A model generated the notes under the pieces. That model saw only the letters and a program-made list of their open reading frames with translations, had not been told where the DNA came from and did no database searches. A program made the position numbers and the translations under genes. A stretch of DNA of 64,000 bases, from the NCBI GenBank assembly GCA_019912395.1, contig JAIOIH010000042.1, positions 170,100-234,099 on the forward strand. Direction: 5' to 3'. The stretch comes from Flavobacteriales bacterium. GTDB lineage: Bacteria; Bacteroidota; Bacteroidia; Flavobacteriales_F; PHOS-HE28. How positions within the stretch are numbered: position 1 is the stretch's first letter; each line of letters starts with the position of its first letter. Shown here one piece after another: positions 1 through 8,239 of this stretch.

Positions 1-9
1 ACGTCTGCA

Positions 10-171
10 TCAAGTTGTAGGAACGGTAGGCTCCTGCGAACGAGCCTCACGTACCCGGCTTTCGGATGCCCGATCCTTCATCCCATTGGTAAAGAACCAG
101 CCAAAGCGCTGGTCGAACCAGGCTTCGAACTCCGCCAGGCTACTACTAAGGTTATGGATCAGTTCACGCAT
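10..171 (-). CDS. Small hypothetical protein, 53 aa
   Basis: A complete minus-strand reading frame begins with ATG at 171 and ends with TGA at 12-10. The product starts MRELIHNLSSSLAEFEAWFD and continues with an aromatic core, QRFGWFFTNGMKD, followed by a polar tail of about 20 residues. I believe I have seen this 'FEAWFD..FGWFFTNG' pattern in short Bacteroidota proteins of unknown function, but I cannot verify that here. There is no signal peptide or clear membrane span, though the middle is strongly aromatic. It lies 79 bases downstream of the SiaB-like gene on the same strand and may be co-transcribed with it. The function is unknown. Confidence 0.55.
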   Translation of the reverse strand: MRELIHNLSSSLAEFEAWFDQRFGWFFTNGMKDRASESRVREARSQEPTVPTT

Positions 172-241
172 TTGCAGGTGTTACGAATGGTACGCGCAAA
201 GAGTTCGGATCATTGCCCCTTGCCGAACGGGTTGCCAATAC

Positions 242-259
242 CCGTGGTGATCACCACGG
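242..259. repeat. Perfect 18-bp palindrome over the stop codon of the SiaB-like gene
   Basis: The sequence CCGTGGTGATCACCACGG is a perfect inverted repeat. The stop codon of the SiaB-like gene (complement of 251-253) lies in its centre. No T-run follows on the minus strand, so it is not a classical terminator. It could be a protein-binding site or a processing hairpin between this gene and the small downstream gene. Confidence 0.6.
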
Positions 260-1204
260 AACGTGTACCATCGCAAGGACCCTGCCATCTTCCGGGGGGG
301 TACCGAAGCTGATGCCCGAATCGGCACCTCGCGCTCGCTCGCCCAGCTGCCCGGCCGAAGCTTGGTCCACCAGGCCCCCGATCGATAGAACGGGGCGCTC
401 GTCCCCATGGAGGACGAGCACGACCGGACCGCCTTGGGGCACATGCGGCAGGACCAACTTCTCCAGTTGCGCCCATTTCGCCTCGCGCTCCGCCGAAGCA
501 TCGGCCCGCACGGGTCGCTCCACACCAGCCAGTTCCATCAGGGCCGCCTCCACCTCGGAAGTCCAAAACCCGGCATAGAAGAACGAGACTTCGTGCTCCG
601 CCACAAGCCTCGGCAGGATCGTGTCGTTCCGGAATGATCGGGCCGCTTGCACGTCAGGCTCCCCCAGTTCCAGGAACAAGGAGAAAAGGACGTGTTCCAC
701 GTCCAGCGGGTCAAAATTCCAACGTGGTGTCCCACCGGCGCGGCGCACCATTTCGATCAGGCCCAAGCCGGCCCCGCGCGTACCCGGGGAACTGGTGCGC
801 TGAATGCCCTTCATGTACAGCTCCTTCAATTTCACATTGTCCTTCCCTTGTAGTTCCGTGAGGATGCGCTCCAGGTTTTGCGCTTGGGCATGGGTGACCG
901 GGTTGCGCGTGAACAGCTCATGCCCCTGTGCCCGGCATCGCAGCAGAAAGAGGCTCCGGGCCTCACCCCATGCCGGCAACACGGTGGGGCCGGCCCGATG
1001 GCGGACGATGTTCTGATAGGCCTCCACCAGGACATAGCCCAAACGGCCCTTGGACGAAAGCGTTGTTTCGCAACTGCCATGGATCGCCTCACCCAGCTCG
1101 ATCAGCCGCGCCGAATGCTCATCGGGAAAATGACCGCTATACCCGAAAATGCACTGATCCCCGCGCAGTGCAGAGGTGAGGGAACGGGCCAATCGGATAT
1201 CCAT
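251..1204 (-). CDS. SiaB-like GHKL-fold protein kinase (DUF6272-type)
   Basis: The 317-aa protein resembles the SiaB family of HATPase-fold kinases, which in Pseudomonas phosphorylate the partner SiaC in a partner-switch controlling c-di-GMP and aggregation. Visible elements are an N-box-like segment (EAYQNIVRHR, about residues 62-71) and a glycine-rich lid (GAGLGLIEMVRRAG, about 145-158). The last 120 or so residues go beyond the usual SiaB length and are not recognised. ATG at 1204 is preferred over an in-frame ATG at 1240 because a promoter-like TACCTTCG (complement of 1216-1223) lies between them, 11 bases before 1204. It diverges from the HD-PPK1 gene across a short shared regulatory region. 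No SiaC-like partner is visible; it could lie to the left of the window. Confidence 0.65.
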   Translation of the reverse strand: MDIRLARSLTSALRGDQCIFGYSGHFPDEHSARLIELGEAIHGSCETTLSSKGRLGYVLVEAYQNIVRHRAGPTVLPAWGEARSLFLLRCRAQGHELFTRNPVTHAQAQNLERILTELQGKDNVKLKELYMKGIQRTSSPGTRGAGLGLIEMVRRAGGTPRWNFDPLDVEHVLFSLFLELGEPDVQAARSFRNDTILPRLVAEHEVSFFYAGFWTSEVEAALMELAGVERPVRADASAEREAKWAQLEKLVLPHVPQGGPVVLVLHGDERPVLSIGGLVDQASAGQLGERARGADSGISFGTPPEDGRVLAMVHVPW

Positions 1205-1215
1205 GCGGTGCTCAG

Positions 1216-1223
1216 CGAAGGTA
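1216..1223 (-). promoter_or_regulatory. Promoter -7 element of the SiaB-like gene
   Basis: TACCTTCG on the minus strand matches TAnnTTYG and ends 11 bases before the ATG at 1204. It decides the start of the SiaB-like gene. Confidence 0.5.
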
Positions 1224-1346
1224 GGTCCGATCCCTTTCATCCTGAGCAGGTGCCGTATCCAACGAGGATCATCTCCATCAAGGTTCCGGCCGGAAGGAAA
1301 GTTCAGCGACCGCAGATCACCGCAAGCCGTTCACGGGCACCAGCGC

Positions 1347-1354
1347 TACATTCG
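1347..1354 (+). promoter_or_regulatory. Promoter -7 element of the HD-PPK1 gene
   Basis: TACATTCG matches TAnnTTYG and lies 7 bases before the ATG at 1362. The transcript would have almost no leader. Confidence 0.5.
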
Positions 1355-1361
1355 CGTGCTG

Positions 1362-4058
1362 ATGCTCACACGGAGTCTATTGGAGAAAGCACGGCTGCAC
1401 GTGCGCCGGTATTTCTCCAAGCACATCCCAGACCGGATGCGCTTCCATGACCTGGAGCACACCCTTGCCGTAACACGGAGCGCTATTGACATCGGTCGTG
1501 CCTCGGGCCTCAAGGGGCAGGCCTTGATGCTCGTGGAGCTGGCCGCTCTGTTCCATGATACCGGCTATGGAAAGGTCTGCGATGGCCATGAGGAGGAAAG
1601 CGCAGCCCTGGCCGCAGCATGGCTGCACGCACGCGGGGTGGACCGCCGCACCATCGGCGAGGTACGCTCCCTCATTCTGGCCACACGTGCCGATCACGTG
1701 CCGCGCGGCCTCTCCCAGCGCGTCCTGCGCGATGCCGATTCCGCCAAGGCCGGACAGGCGGATTTTCTGGAAAAGGGGGAACGGCTCCGGCAGGAACGGG
1801 AAAGTTGGTCGGGCAAGCACATCCCCCCCACTGAATGGGAACAGGAGAACCTCAGCTACCTGGAGGGCCACCGCTTCCATACCGCCTATGCGCGGCAACG
1901 GTTCGGGAAGCAGAAGGAGATCAACCTCGAACTGCTTCGGCAATCCATCTCCCGGCTCCCGAACCGGACCGACGCGGTCATCGCCGCACGGCCCGAGCCG
2001 TTCATGGACCGCGAGCTCAGCTGGCTTTCCTTCAACGCCCGCGTCCTCCAAGAGGCGCAGGACCCCACGGTGCCGTTGCTGGAGCGATTGAAGTTCGTGG
2101 CGATCCACAGCAGCAATCTCGATGAGTTTTATCGGGTTCGCGTTGCACAGCTTCGTGGCCTGCGGAAGCTTGGAAAGTGGAACCGGTCTGCCCTGGGAGT
2201 GCCTCCGGGCAAGCACATCAACCGGATCAATCACGTAGCCCTTCAACAACAAGCGACCATGGGGAAGCTCTTCCGGGGCACGCTTCTCCCCGAGCTTCGG
2301 GAACAGGGTATCCGCTTTCTGGATGTGGGGCAGCTTTCCCGGAAGCATCGGGAATTCGTGCTGAAGTATTTCACAAAGTGCGTGGAACCCCTGCTGCGCC
2401 CAATGTCCATGCGGGAATCGAATGCCCTGTTCATCGAGGACCGTCGGCTCTACCTCGTGTTCTCGCTTGTCCAAGGGAAGCATGGGAAAAGCAGGATGGT
2501 ATTGGTGAACGTGCCATCCGCGGAGCTCGGGCGTTTCGTTACCCTGCCCTCGACAGAGGGCAGTACGGACCTGATCTACTTGGACGAGGTGATCCGGGTT
2601 GGCGCTTCGCACTATTTCAAGGGCTGGACCGTGGAGGCCTGCCATGCGATCAAGCTCTCCCGCGATGCCGAGCTCTATCTGGACGAGGAATTCACCGAGG
2701 ACCTGGCGGACAAGGTGCGCCGCAGCTTGCGCAAGCGCAGCACCGGCGTTCCGGCTCGATTTCTTTATGACAGTGCCATGCCGGGCGCCATGTTGGACCA
2801 GGTGCGTCGCCTTCTCGATGTGAAAAAGGGAGACATGCTACCGGGTGGTCGCTACCACAACCTCAGTGACCTTTTGGGCGTGCCGATCATCGGTTATCCC
2901 GAACTGAGGGAAAAGCCCTTGCAACCGCTTCCACATCCGGCGCTGACCGGCAAGGACCTGTTCCGGGCCATTCGAAACCGCGATCAATTGCTCCACTTCC
3001 CCTACCACGCCTTCCACCCCGTGCTGGAGTTGATCGCACAAGCTGCCCGGGACCCCATGGTCAAGCGCCTGGCGATCACCCTGTACCGCGTAGCCTCGAA
3101 GTCGCTCATCTGCGAGGCCTTGGCGGAGGCGGCCCGCAACGGCAAGCAGGTGGATGTGTTGATGGAGGTGCAAGCCCGGTTCGATGAGGGGAACAACCTC
3201 TTCTGGGGTTCGGTGCTCTCCAAGGCCGGAGCGCGGGTATCCTACGGCGTGCCCGGGTTCAAGGTACACTGCAAGTTGTTGCTGATCGAGCGGGAAGGGG
3301 CCAAGGACCTGGAGCGATATGCCTACTTGGGCACCGGGAATTTCAACGAGCAAACCGCGCTCATTTATTCGGACATGGCCATACTGACGGCGAGAAAGGC
3401 CATCACCGCCGAAGTGAATACGATCCTCGAAGGCTTGATACGGGGTGCGACCCCTGCTCGCAACAGGCTCCTGATCACCTCACCGGATCATTTGCGCAGC
3501 TACCTGGAGCGCGCCATCGATCGCGAGATCGAGCAGGCCTTCCAGGGGAAGCCCGCATCGATACTGCTGAAATTGAACAGCTTGGAGGACAAACCGTTGA
3601 TCCGCAAGCTGTACGATGCCGATCGCGCTGGTGTGCAGGTCCGATTGATCATCCGGGGCATCTGTTGCCTGGTGACCCAAGTACCCGGACACAGCGCCAC
3701 GATCGAAGGCATCAGCATTGTCGACCGGTTCCTGGAGCATGCCCGTGTGTATATTTTTCATAATGCAGGAAAACCCACCGTGCATTTGGCCTCCGCCGAT
3801 TGGATGGAGCGCAACCTGGACCGCCGGGTGGAGGTGGCCTTTCCGGTCCTGAATGAAAAGCTCAAGGATGAGGTGATGCGTTTTCTGGAACTGGAGTGGG
3901 CGGATAATGTGAAAGCGCGGATCATCGACCAAGGACAGACCAACAGGTATCGTCCTTGGAGGAAAGGAACACGCAAGATCAGGTCACAAACGGCTTGGTA
4001 TGAATACCTGAAGGCAGCGGTCGAGCAAGAACCCCGCTCAGGACCATTGCGACCCTGA
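1362..4058 (+). CDS. ppk1: HD phosphohydrolase domain fused to polyphosphate kinase 1
   Basis: The protein has 898 aa in one uninterrupted frame. Residues about 20-195 form an HD domain with metal-binding signatures (FHDLEHT at 28-34, FHDTGY at 64-69 and DAD near 125-127) and the late motif GHRFHTAYA. From about residue 214 (FMDRELSWLSFN) it is a full-length PPK1 of some 685 residues, the usual family size, which makes polyphosphate reversibly from ATP. The expected phospho-histidine is H636 in VHCKLLL, and a second phospholipase-D-like motif ends in HLASADWM. The HD part resembles domains I associate with Pycsar-effector N-termini and the separate HD protein at 55432. The start is set by the TACATTCG element 7 bases upstream. 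The HD domain's substrate is unknown; a nucleotide or (p)ppGpp-like signal is only a guess. Confidence 0.9.
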   Translation: MLTRSLLEKARLHVRRYFSKHIPDRMRFHDLEHTLAVTRSAIDIGRASGLKGQALMLVELAALFHDTGYGKVCDGHEEESAALAAAWLHARGVDRRTIGEVRSLILATRADHVPRGLSQRVLRDADSAKAGQADFLEKGERLRQERESWSGKHIPPTEWEQENLSYLEGHRFHTAYARQRFGKQKEINLELLRQSISRLPNRTDAVIAARPEPFMDRELSWLSFNARVLQEAQDPTVPLLERLKFVAIHSSNLDEFYRVRVAQLRGLRKLGKWNRSALGVPPGKHINRINHVALQQQATMGKLFRGTLLPELREQGIRFLDVGQLSRKHREFVLKYFTKCVEPLLRPMSMRESNALFIEDRRLYLVFSLVQGKHGKSRMVLVNVPSAELGRFVTLPSTEGSTDLIYLDEVIRVGASHYFKGWTVEACHAIKLSRDAELYLDEEFTEDLADKVRRSLRKRSTGVPARFLYDSAMPGAMLDQVRRLLDVKKGDMLPGGRYHNLSDLLGVPIIGYPELREKPLQPLPHPALTGKDLFRAIRNRDQLLHFPYHAFHPVLELIAQAARDPMVKRLAITLYRVASKSLICEALAEAARNGKQVDVLMEVQARFDEGNNLFWGSVLSKAGARVSYGVPGFKVHCKLLLIEREGAKDLERYAYLGTGNFNEQTALIYSDMAILTARKAITAEVNTILEGLIRGATPARNRLLITSPDHLRSYLERAIDREIEQAFQGKPASILLKLNSLEDKPLIRKLYDADRAGVQVRLIIRGICCLVTQVPGHSATIEGISIVDRFLEHARVYIFHNAGKPTVHLASADWMERNLDRRVEVAFPVLNEKLKDEVMRFLELEWADNVKARIIDQGQTNRYRPWRKGTRKIRSQTAWYEYLKAAVEQEPRSGPLRP

Positions 4059-4161
4059 TCCCCCCAAGGTCCCCTGAGTTGCGACCGCTCAACCCTCTAG
4101 TGGGAAACTGACGGGCATATTACCATCTCGCAAGTAGAAACCACCCGAAGTGGTAGAATGG

Positions 4162-4196
4162 AAAAAGGGCCGTTCCATTCTTGGAACAGCCCTTTT
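4162..4196. terminator. Bidirectional terminator hairpin between ppk1 and tRNA-Ala
   Basis: The stem halves AAAAGGGC and GTTCCA (from 4163 and 4172) pair with TGGAAC and GCCCTTTT (4182-4196), with a four-base loop. A-runs on one side and T-runs on the other let it work for tRNA-Ala on the minus strand and for ppk1 on the plus strand. Confidence 0.8.
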
Positions 4197-4199
4197 GGG

Positions 4200-4274
<75 letters not shown>

Positions 4275-4283
4275 TTCCGTTTT

Positions 4284-4313
4284 CAAATATACATCCGAAA
4301 ACGAGGCGGCAAA
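4284..4313 (-). promoter_or_regulatory. Promoter of tRNA-Ala
   Basis: On the minus strand TTTG (4313-4310) and TATATTTG (4291-4284) are separated by 18 bases. This matches the Bacteroidota pattern TTG ... TAnnTTTG. The -7 box ends ten bases before the mature tRNA 5' end. Confidence 0.75.
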
Positions 4314-4408
4314 TGTAGGCATAGTAGCCGTTCAATAAAAACCGGTCTTGGGGGAGGTGGTGATCCAAGGCCGTGACGGTGTTGAGAGCGCGGGTGTTTC
4401 CTTTGCAT

Positions 4409-5293
4409 ATGCCCTTGCCCGGAACCCTTGCCCCCCATCTGGAAGCCGTTCTCAGCGAAAAGCTGGAGCGATCCATCACCCTTCTTGAAGTAGCTCGCGT
4501 GCATGGAGGCAGCGTGAGTGATGCCTTTCGCTTGGATACCGAAGCGGGGTCGTTCTTCCTGAAGATCAACCTGGCGGACCAGTTCCCCAGCCTGTTCAGC
4601 TCCGAGGCCAACGGCCTGCACATACTGCGCCAAGCGGCCGAGCTCCGCGTGCCCGAACTGATCGCGCAAGGCGAGCACGAGGACACTACCTACCTGCTTT
4701 TGGAATACATCGCCCCGGCTGAGGAGGACCGCGATTTTCAATCCCGCTTCGGGAAACGGCTGGCCAAGCTCCATCGCCACAGCCATGCCACTTTCGGTTT
4801 GGAGCATGATAACCACATCGGCCTATTGCCGCAAGTGAACACACCGCATTTGGACTGGTGCGAATTCCTGATCCACTGCCGCTTCGGGCCACTGGTGAAG
4901 ATGGCCCGGGATAACAAGCGCATCCATATGGGCGATGCGCTGCGGTTCGAGCGGCTCTACGGCAAACTGCCTTCACTGATACCGGCCGAGCTCCCCGCCC
5001 TGCTGCACGGTGACCTGTGGAAGAACAACTACCTGGCCGACGGCGAGGGGGAAGCCGTGCTCATAGACCCTGCAGTGTATTACGGACATCGCGAAATGGA
5101 CCTGGCCATGACCAAGCTGTTCGGCGGTTTCGACCGTGACTTTTATGAGGCTTACCAGGCGGAGGAACCCTTGGAACAGGACTGGGAAGAACGCATCGAT
5201 CTCTGCAACCTGTACCCGCTGCTGGTACACCTCAATCTCTTCGGGGGCAGCTATGCGGACAGGGTGAGCTCCGTGCTCCGGCAGTATGTGTGA
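4409..5293 (+). CDS. Fructosamine kinase family protein
   Basis: The 294-aa protein belongs to the fructosamine/ketosamine-3-kinase family, which phosphorylates sugar adducts on glycated amines so that they fall off (protein deglycation). The aminoglycoside-phosphotransferase-like fold is shown by an N-lobe with GGSVSDAFRL and FFLKINL (ATP-contact lysine), the catalytic loop HGDLWKNN, and the metal-binding stretch IDPAVYYGHREMDLAM. ATG at 4409 is chosen over an in-frame ATG at 4373 because the protein then starts at the expected place and a weak promoter-like TTCCTTTG ends five bases before it. The gene converges on mrcA with an 11-bp gap. The exact substrate is unknown. Confidence 0.85.
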   Translation: MPLPGTLAPHLEAVLSEKLERSITLLEVARVHGGSVSDAFRLDTEAGSFFLKINLADQFPSLFSSEANGLHILRQAAELRVPELIAQGEHEDTTYLLLEYIAPAEEDRDFQSRFGKRLAKLHRHSHATFGLEHDNHIGLLPQVNTPHLDWCEFLIHCRFGPLVKMARDNKRIHMGDALRFERLYGKLPSLIPAELPALLHGDLWKNNYLADGEGEAVLIDPAVYYGHREMDLAMTKLFGGFDRDFYEAYQAEEPLEQDWEERIDLCNLYPLLVHLNLFGGSYADRVSSVLRQYV

Positions 5294-5304
5294 ACCTTCC
5301 GGGA

Positions 5305-7743
5305 CTACTCCCAACTGGGTGCCTCTTGGCTCTCCTCATAGATGTTGGTGCTGGAGCCTTTGCGCTTAAAGCAGTCCATGTCCAGGTCGCCGATACCGTC
5401 CGGCTTCACGAAGTCGCCGGTACTGATCGTGATGGTGCTGTCCGCGTACACCTTGTTCATGAAATACCCGTAGATCGGCAGCGCCATGTTCGCACCTTGG
5501 CCTTGATCGGTGCGGCTGAAGCGAACGCTGCGGTCCTCCGCACCGGTCCACACGCCCGTCACCAGGTCCGGCGTGATGCCGATGAACCAGCCATCGCTGT
5601 TGTTCTGGGTGGTGCCCGTTTTACCCGCCGTGGGATATTTGATATTGCCATACTTCGCCCTGTTGCCCCATCCCATCCGCAGCCGCATGCCGGTCCCCAC
5701 CGTCTTACCGGTGCTGGGGTTGTAGGCACCGTCCACCACACCCTTCAGCATTTCCAGCATGATGTAGGATGTCCGTGGGTCCAGCGCTTCCTCCGTCACG
5801 GGCGTCATATCGAAGAGGGCATTGCCATTCTTGTCCTCGATCCGGGTGAAGACTACCGGCTTGATGTACACCCCATCATTGGCGAAGGTGGAGAAGGCAC
5901 CCACCATCTCCTCCAGGGTCAGGTCGGCCACTCCGAGGCACAGCGATGGCACGGGGTCCATCGGGCTCTTCACGCCCATGTGCCTCGCCAAGGAGATCAC
6001 GGACTGCGGGCCGTACTGCTTCATCAGCCACGCGGTAATGGTGTTCATGGAGTTGGCCAGGGCATACTTCACCGTCACCATGCCGCCGTATTCGTTATCG
6101 CTGTTCTGCGGGCACCAGTCCGGTTGCCCGGCCGGCATATCGAAACAGGTTTTCTGGTTGGGCAGTTCCATGCAGGGCTTCATGCCTTCGCGGATGGCCG
6201 TGGCATATACGATTGGCTTGAAGGTGGAGCCCACCTGTCTGCGTGCTTGCGCCACGTGGTCGAATTGGAAATGCTTGTAATCGATGCCACCCACCCACGC
6301 CTTCACGAAGCCGGTATGCGGGTCCATGCTCAAGAGACCGCTCTGCAGGAAGCTCTTGTAGTAGCGAATGCTGTCATTGGGCGACATCAGGGTATCCACC
6401 TCGCCATGCCATGTAAAAACGGTCATGGGCGTGGGCGTGTCGAACTGCTTCTCAATGCCCTTCTCGTTCAGCACAGGCCACCAGGTATCGCAGCCGCCCT
6501 TGTCGGGATCGCAATGGAACATGTTCCTTCCCTCGTGCTTCTCCTTCACGATATAGGCCGCTGGCCGCTGGCAATTGGGGCAGAGCCTACCGGTAAGGGT
6601 CTTGTACCGGTCACTGCGCTTGCGGGCGGTGTTCATAATGCCCTCCACTTCCTTATCGCTCACCCGGAAATCGAACGGGTTCTTCTTCTTCTTGGCGAGG
6701 TCCTTGAAGAACTGCTCTTGCAGCTCGGTGGACAGGTGCTCGCGCATGGCCCATTCCGCATAGCGCTGCATCCGGCGGTCGATGGTGGTGTACACTTTCA
6801 GTCCATCCGTATAGATATCGTAGGCCGATCCGTCCGTCTTGGCGATCCGCAGTTTTCCGGTCTCGGGGTCCTTCTCGCTGAACAAGCGCTGCAGCTCCCC
6901 GCGCAGGGTCTCGCGCAAGTAGGGCGCCGGGCCTTCGGTATGATCGATCCGTTGGAAATCCAAGCCGAGCGGAAGCACCTTCAAGGAATCATATTGCTGG
7001 CGGTCGAGGTAACCCTTTTTCACCATCTGGTTCAGCACCACCATGCGCCGGGTGAGCGTGGTATCGGGGCGCCGCAGGGGATTGAAGAGCGCGGGGTTCT
7101 TGCACATGCCCACCAGCATGGCGGCCTGCTCGATGCGGAGCGAATCCGTAGTGGTGTTGAAATACACGCGCGCAGCCGAGTTGATGCCCACCGCCTGGTT
7201 GATCCAATCGAACCGGTTGAGATACATCGCGATGATCTCCTCCTTGGTGTATTCCCGTTCCAACCGCGCAGAGATGATCCACTCCTGGAATTTCTGGAAC
7301 ACGCGCCCGAAAAAGTCCCTTCTGGCATCGTGAAAAAGCATTTTGGCCAACTGCTGGGTGATGGTGCTGGCCCCACCGCGCTTTCCAAGGAATACGGCTG
7401 CACGGGCCGTGCCGCGCACGTCGATGCCGCTATGCGCCATGAACCGCTCATCCTCGGTGGCCACCAATGCCCGAACCACGTGCGGGCTTATGTGTGAAAA
7501 ATCAACCGGAATGCGGTTTTCCCGATAGTACTGGCCCATGATGGACCCATCGCTGAACAGCACGGCCGTGGCGAGATCGCTTCGGGGGTTCTGCAACTCC
7601 GTGGTGCTGGGCAGGTCCTTGCTGCCTGCCGCCAAGAGCAGCATCACCAGCAGACCGATCACCGGGCCGAGCACCACCAGCCACCATAGGGCGTACCATC
7701 GGCCCGCGATGCCCTTCCTTTTCTTCTTGGTCTTGCTTGCCAT
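5305..7743 (-). CDS. mrcA: Class A penicillin-binding protein 1A (glycosyltransferase/transpeptidase)
   Basis: The 812-aa bifunctional peptidoglycan synthase is anchored by one N-terminal membrane span (about residues 16-40) after a lysine-rich start, MASKTKKKRK. The GT51 domain has EDERFMAHSGID and GGASTITQQLAK. The transpeptidase domain has the active-site S506 in GSTFKP, the SMN motif and KTGTT. Between the two, at about residues 388-418, sits a CPNC ... C(x6)C element resembling a zinc ribbon, which I do not expect in this family. The start at 7743 begins the charged cytoplasmic tail; an in-frame upstream ATG overlaps gldH and was rejected. It follows gldH by ten bases and is the last gene of the ricT-gldH-mrcA run. 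Confidence 0.95.
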   Translation of the reverse strand: MASKTKKKRKGIAGRWYALWWLVVLGPVIGLLVMLLLAAGSKDLPSTTELQNPRSDLATAVLFSDGSIMGQYYRENRIPVDFSHISPHVVRALVATEDERFMAHSGIDVRGTARAAVFLGKRGGASTITQQLAKMLFHDARRDFFGRVFQKFQEWIISARLEREYTKEEIIAMYLNRFDWINQAVGINSAARVYFNTTTDSLRIEQAAMLVGMCKNPALFNPLRRPDTTLTRRMVVLNQMVKKGYLDRQQYDSLKVLPLGLDFQRIDHTEGPAPYLRETLRGELQRLFSEKDPETGKLRIAKTDGSAYDIYTDGLKVYTTIDRRMQRYAEWAMREHLSTELQEQFFKDLAKKKKNPFDFRVSDKEVEGIMNTARKRSDRYKTLTGRLCPNCQRPAAYIVKEKHEGRNMFHCDPDKGGCDTWWPVLNEKGIEKQFDTPTPMTVFTWHGEVDTLMSPNDSIRYYKSFLQSGLLSMDPHTGFVKAWVGGIDYKHFQFDHVAQARRQVGSTFKPIVYATAIREGMKPCMELPNQKTCFDMPAGQPDWCPQNSDNEYGGMVTVKYALANSMNTITAWLMKQYGPQSVISLARHMGVKSPMDPVPSLCLGVADLTLEEMVGAFSTFANDGVYIKPVVFTRIEDKNGNALFDMTPVTEEALDPRTSYIMLEMLKGVVDGAYNPSTGKTVGTGMRLRMGWGNRAKYGNIKYPTAGKTGTTQNNSDGWFIGITPDLVTGVWTGAEDRSVRFSRTDQGQGANMALPIYGYFMNKVYADSTITISTGDFVKPDGIGDLDMDCFKRKGSSTNIYEESQEAPSWE

Positions 7744-7753
7744 AGTGCCTTGC

Positions 7754-8239
7754 TCAACGACGCTTCCGGGCTTCCTCCACGCTGATGCCCACATCGATCA
7801 CTCCGTCCAGGTCATCCGTGCGCATGGCCTGTTCCAGGATGAACACATAACGGCCGGAACGCGGAAATCTGTTGTTCATCCGGTACAGCACATGTGCCTG
7901 GAAGCGATCACTGAAGATGAACCCCGTGCCTTTGCCGTACCAGCGGCCGATGGGGTCGGCCAAGGTGCATTCCACCGTGTCGGTGAATGAATGCCCTCCG
8001 GGGCCCTCCAGGGTGGCGAAGATGTAGATGTTGCTGAAGCGATATTCGCCGGTATGCCGAATGTCCAAGTAGATGTCCCGCTCGGAGACGGTGTCGGTGA
8101 TCTCGAACGCGAACTGTGGCTTCCAGGAACGTGACCAGGAGCCACCGGGGACCTGGGCATCCTCTTGGAACACCACATGTTCCGAGCATCCGGCCATCGA
8201 CAGCCCGACCACGGCGAAGATCAGTGCAATGGGCTTCAC
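7754..8239 (-). CDS. gldH: Gliding motility lipoprotein GldH
   Basis: The 161-aa protein has a lipoprotein signal peptide ending in the lipobox LSMAGC (about residues 13-18). The rest fits GldH, a small outer-envelope lipoprotein found across Bacteroidota and needed for gliding in Flavobacterium, where it works with the type IX secretion/gliding machinery. The start codon is GTG, overlapping the TGA of ricT as GTGA, so translation is probably coupled. The order holB, ricT, gldH, mrcA is a known Bacteroidota arrangement and supports the call. Presence of GldH does not prove that this organism glides. Confidence 0.85.
   Translation of the reverse strand: MKPIALIFAVVGLSMAGCSEHVVFQEDAQVPGGSWSRSWKPQFAFEITDTVSERDIYLDIRHTGEYRFSNIYIFATLEGPGGHSFTDTVECTLADPIGRWYGKGTGFIFSDRFQAHVLYRMNNRFPRSGRYVFILEQAMRTDDLDGVIDVGISVEEARKRR

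Noticed and set aside
5290..7497. A 735-codon open frame on the plus strand opposite mrcA
   Set aside because: It is antisense to a clear PBP1A gene with all family motifs; its product is His/Val/Gly-rich without any recognisable domain, as expected for a shadow in GC-rich DNA.
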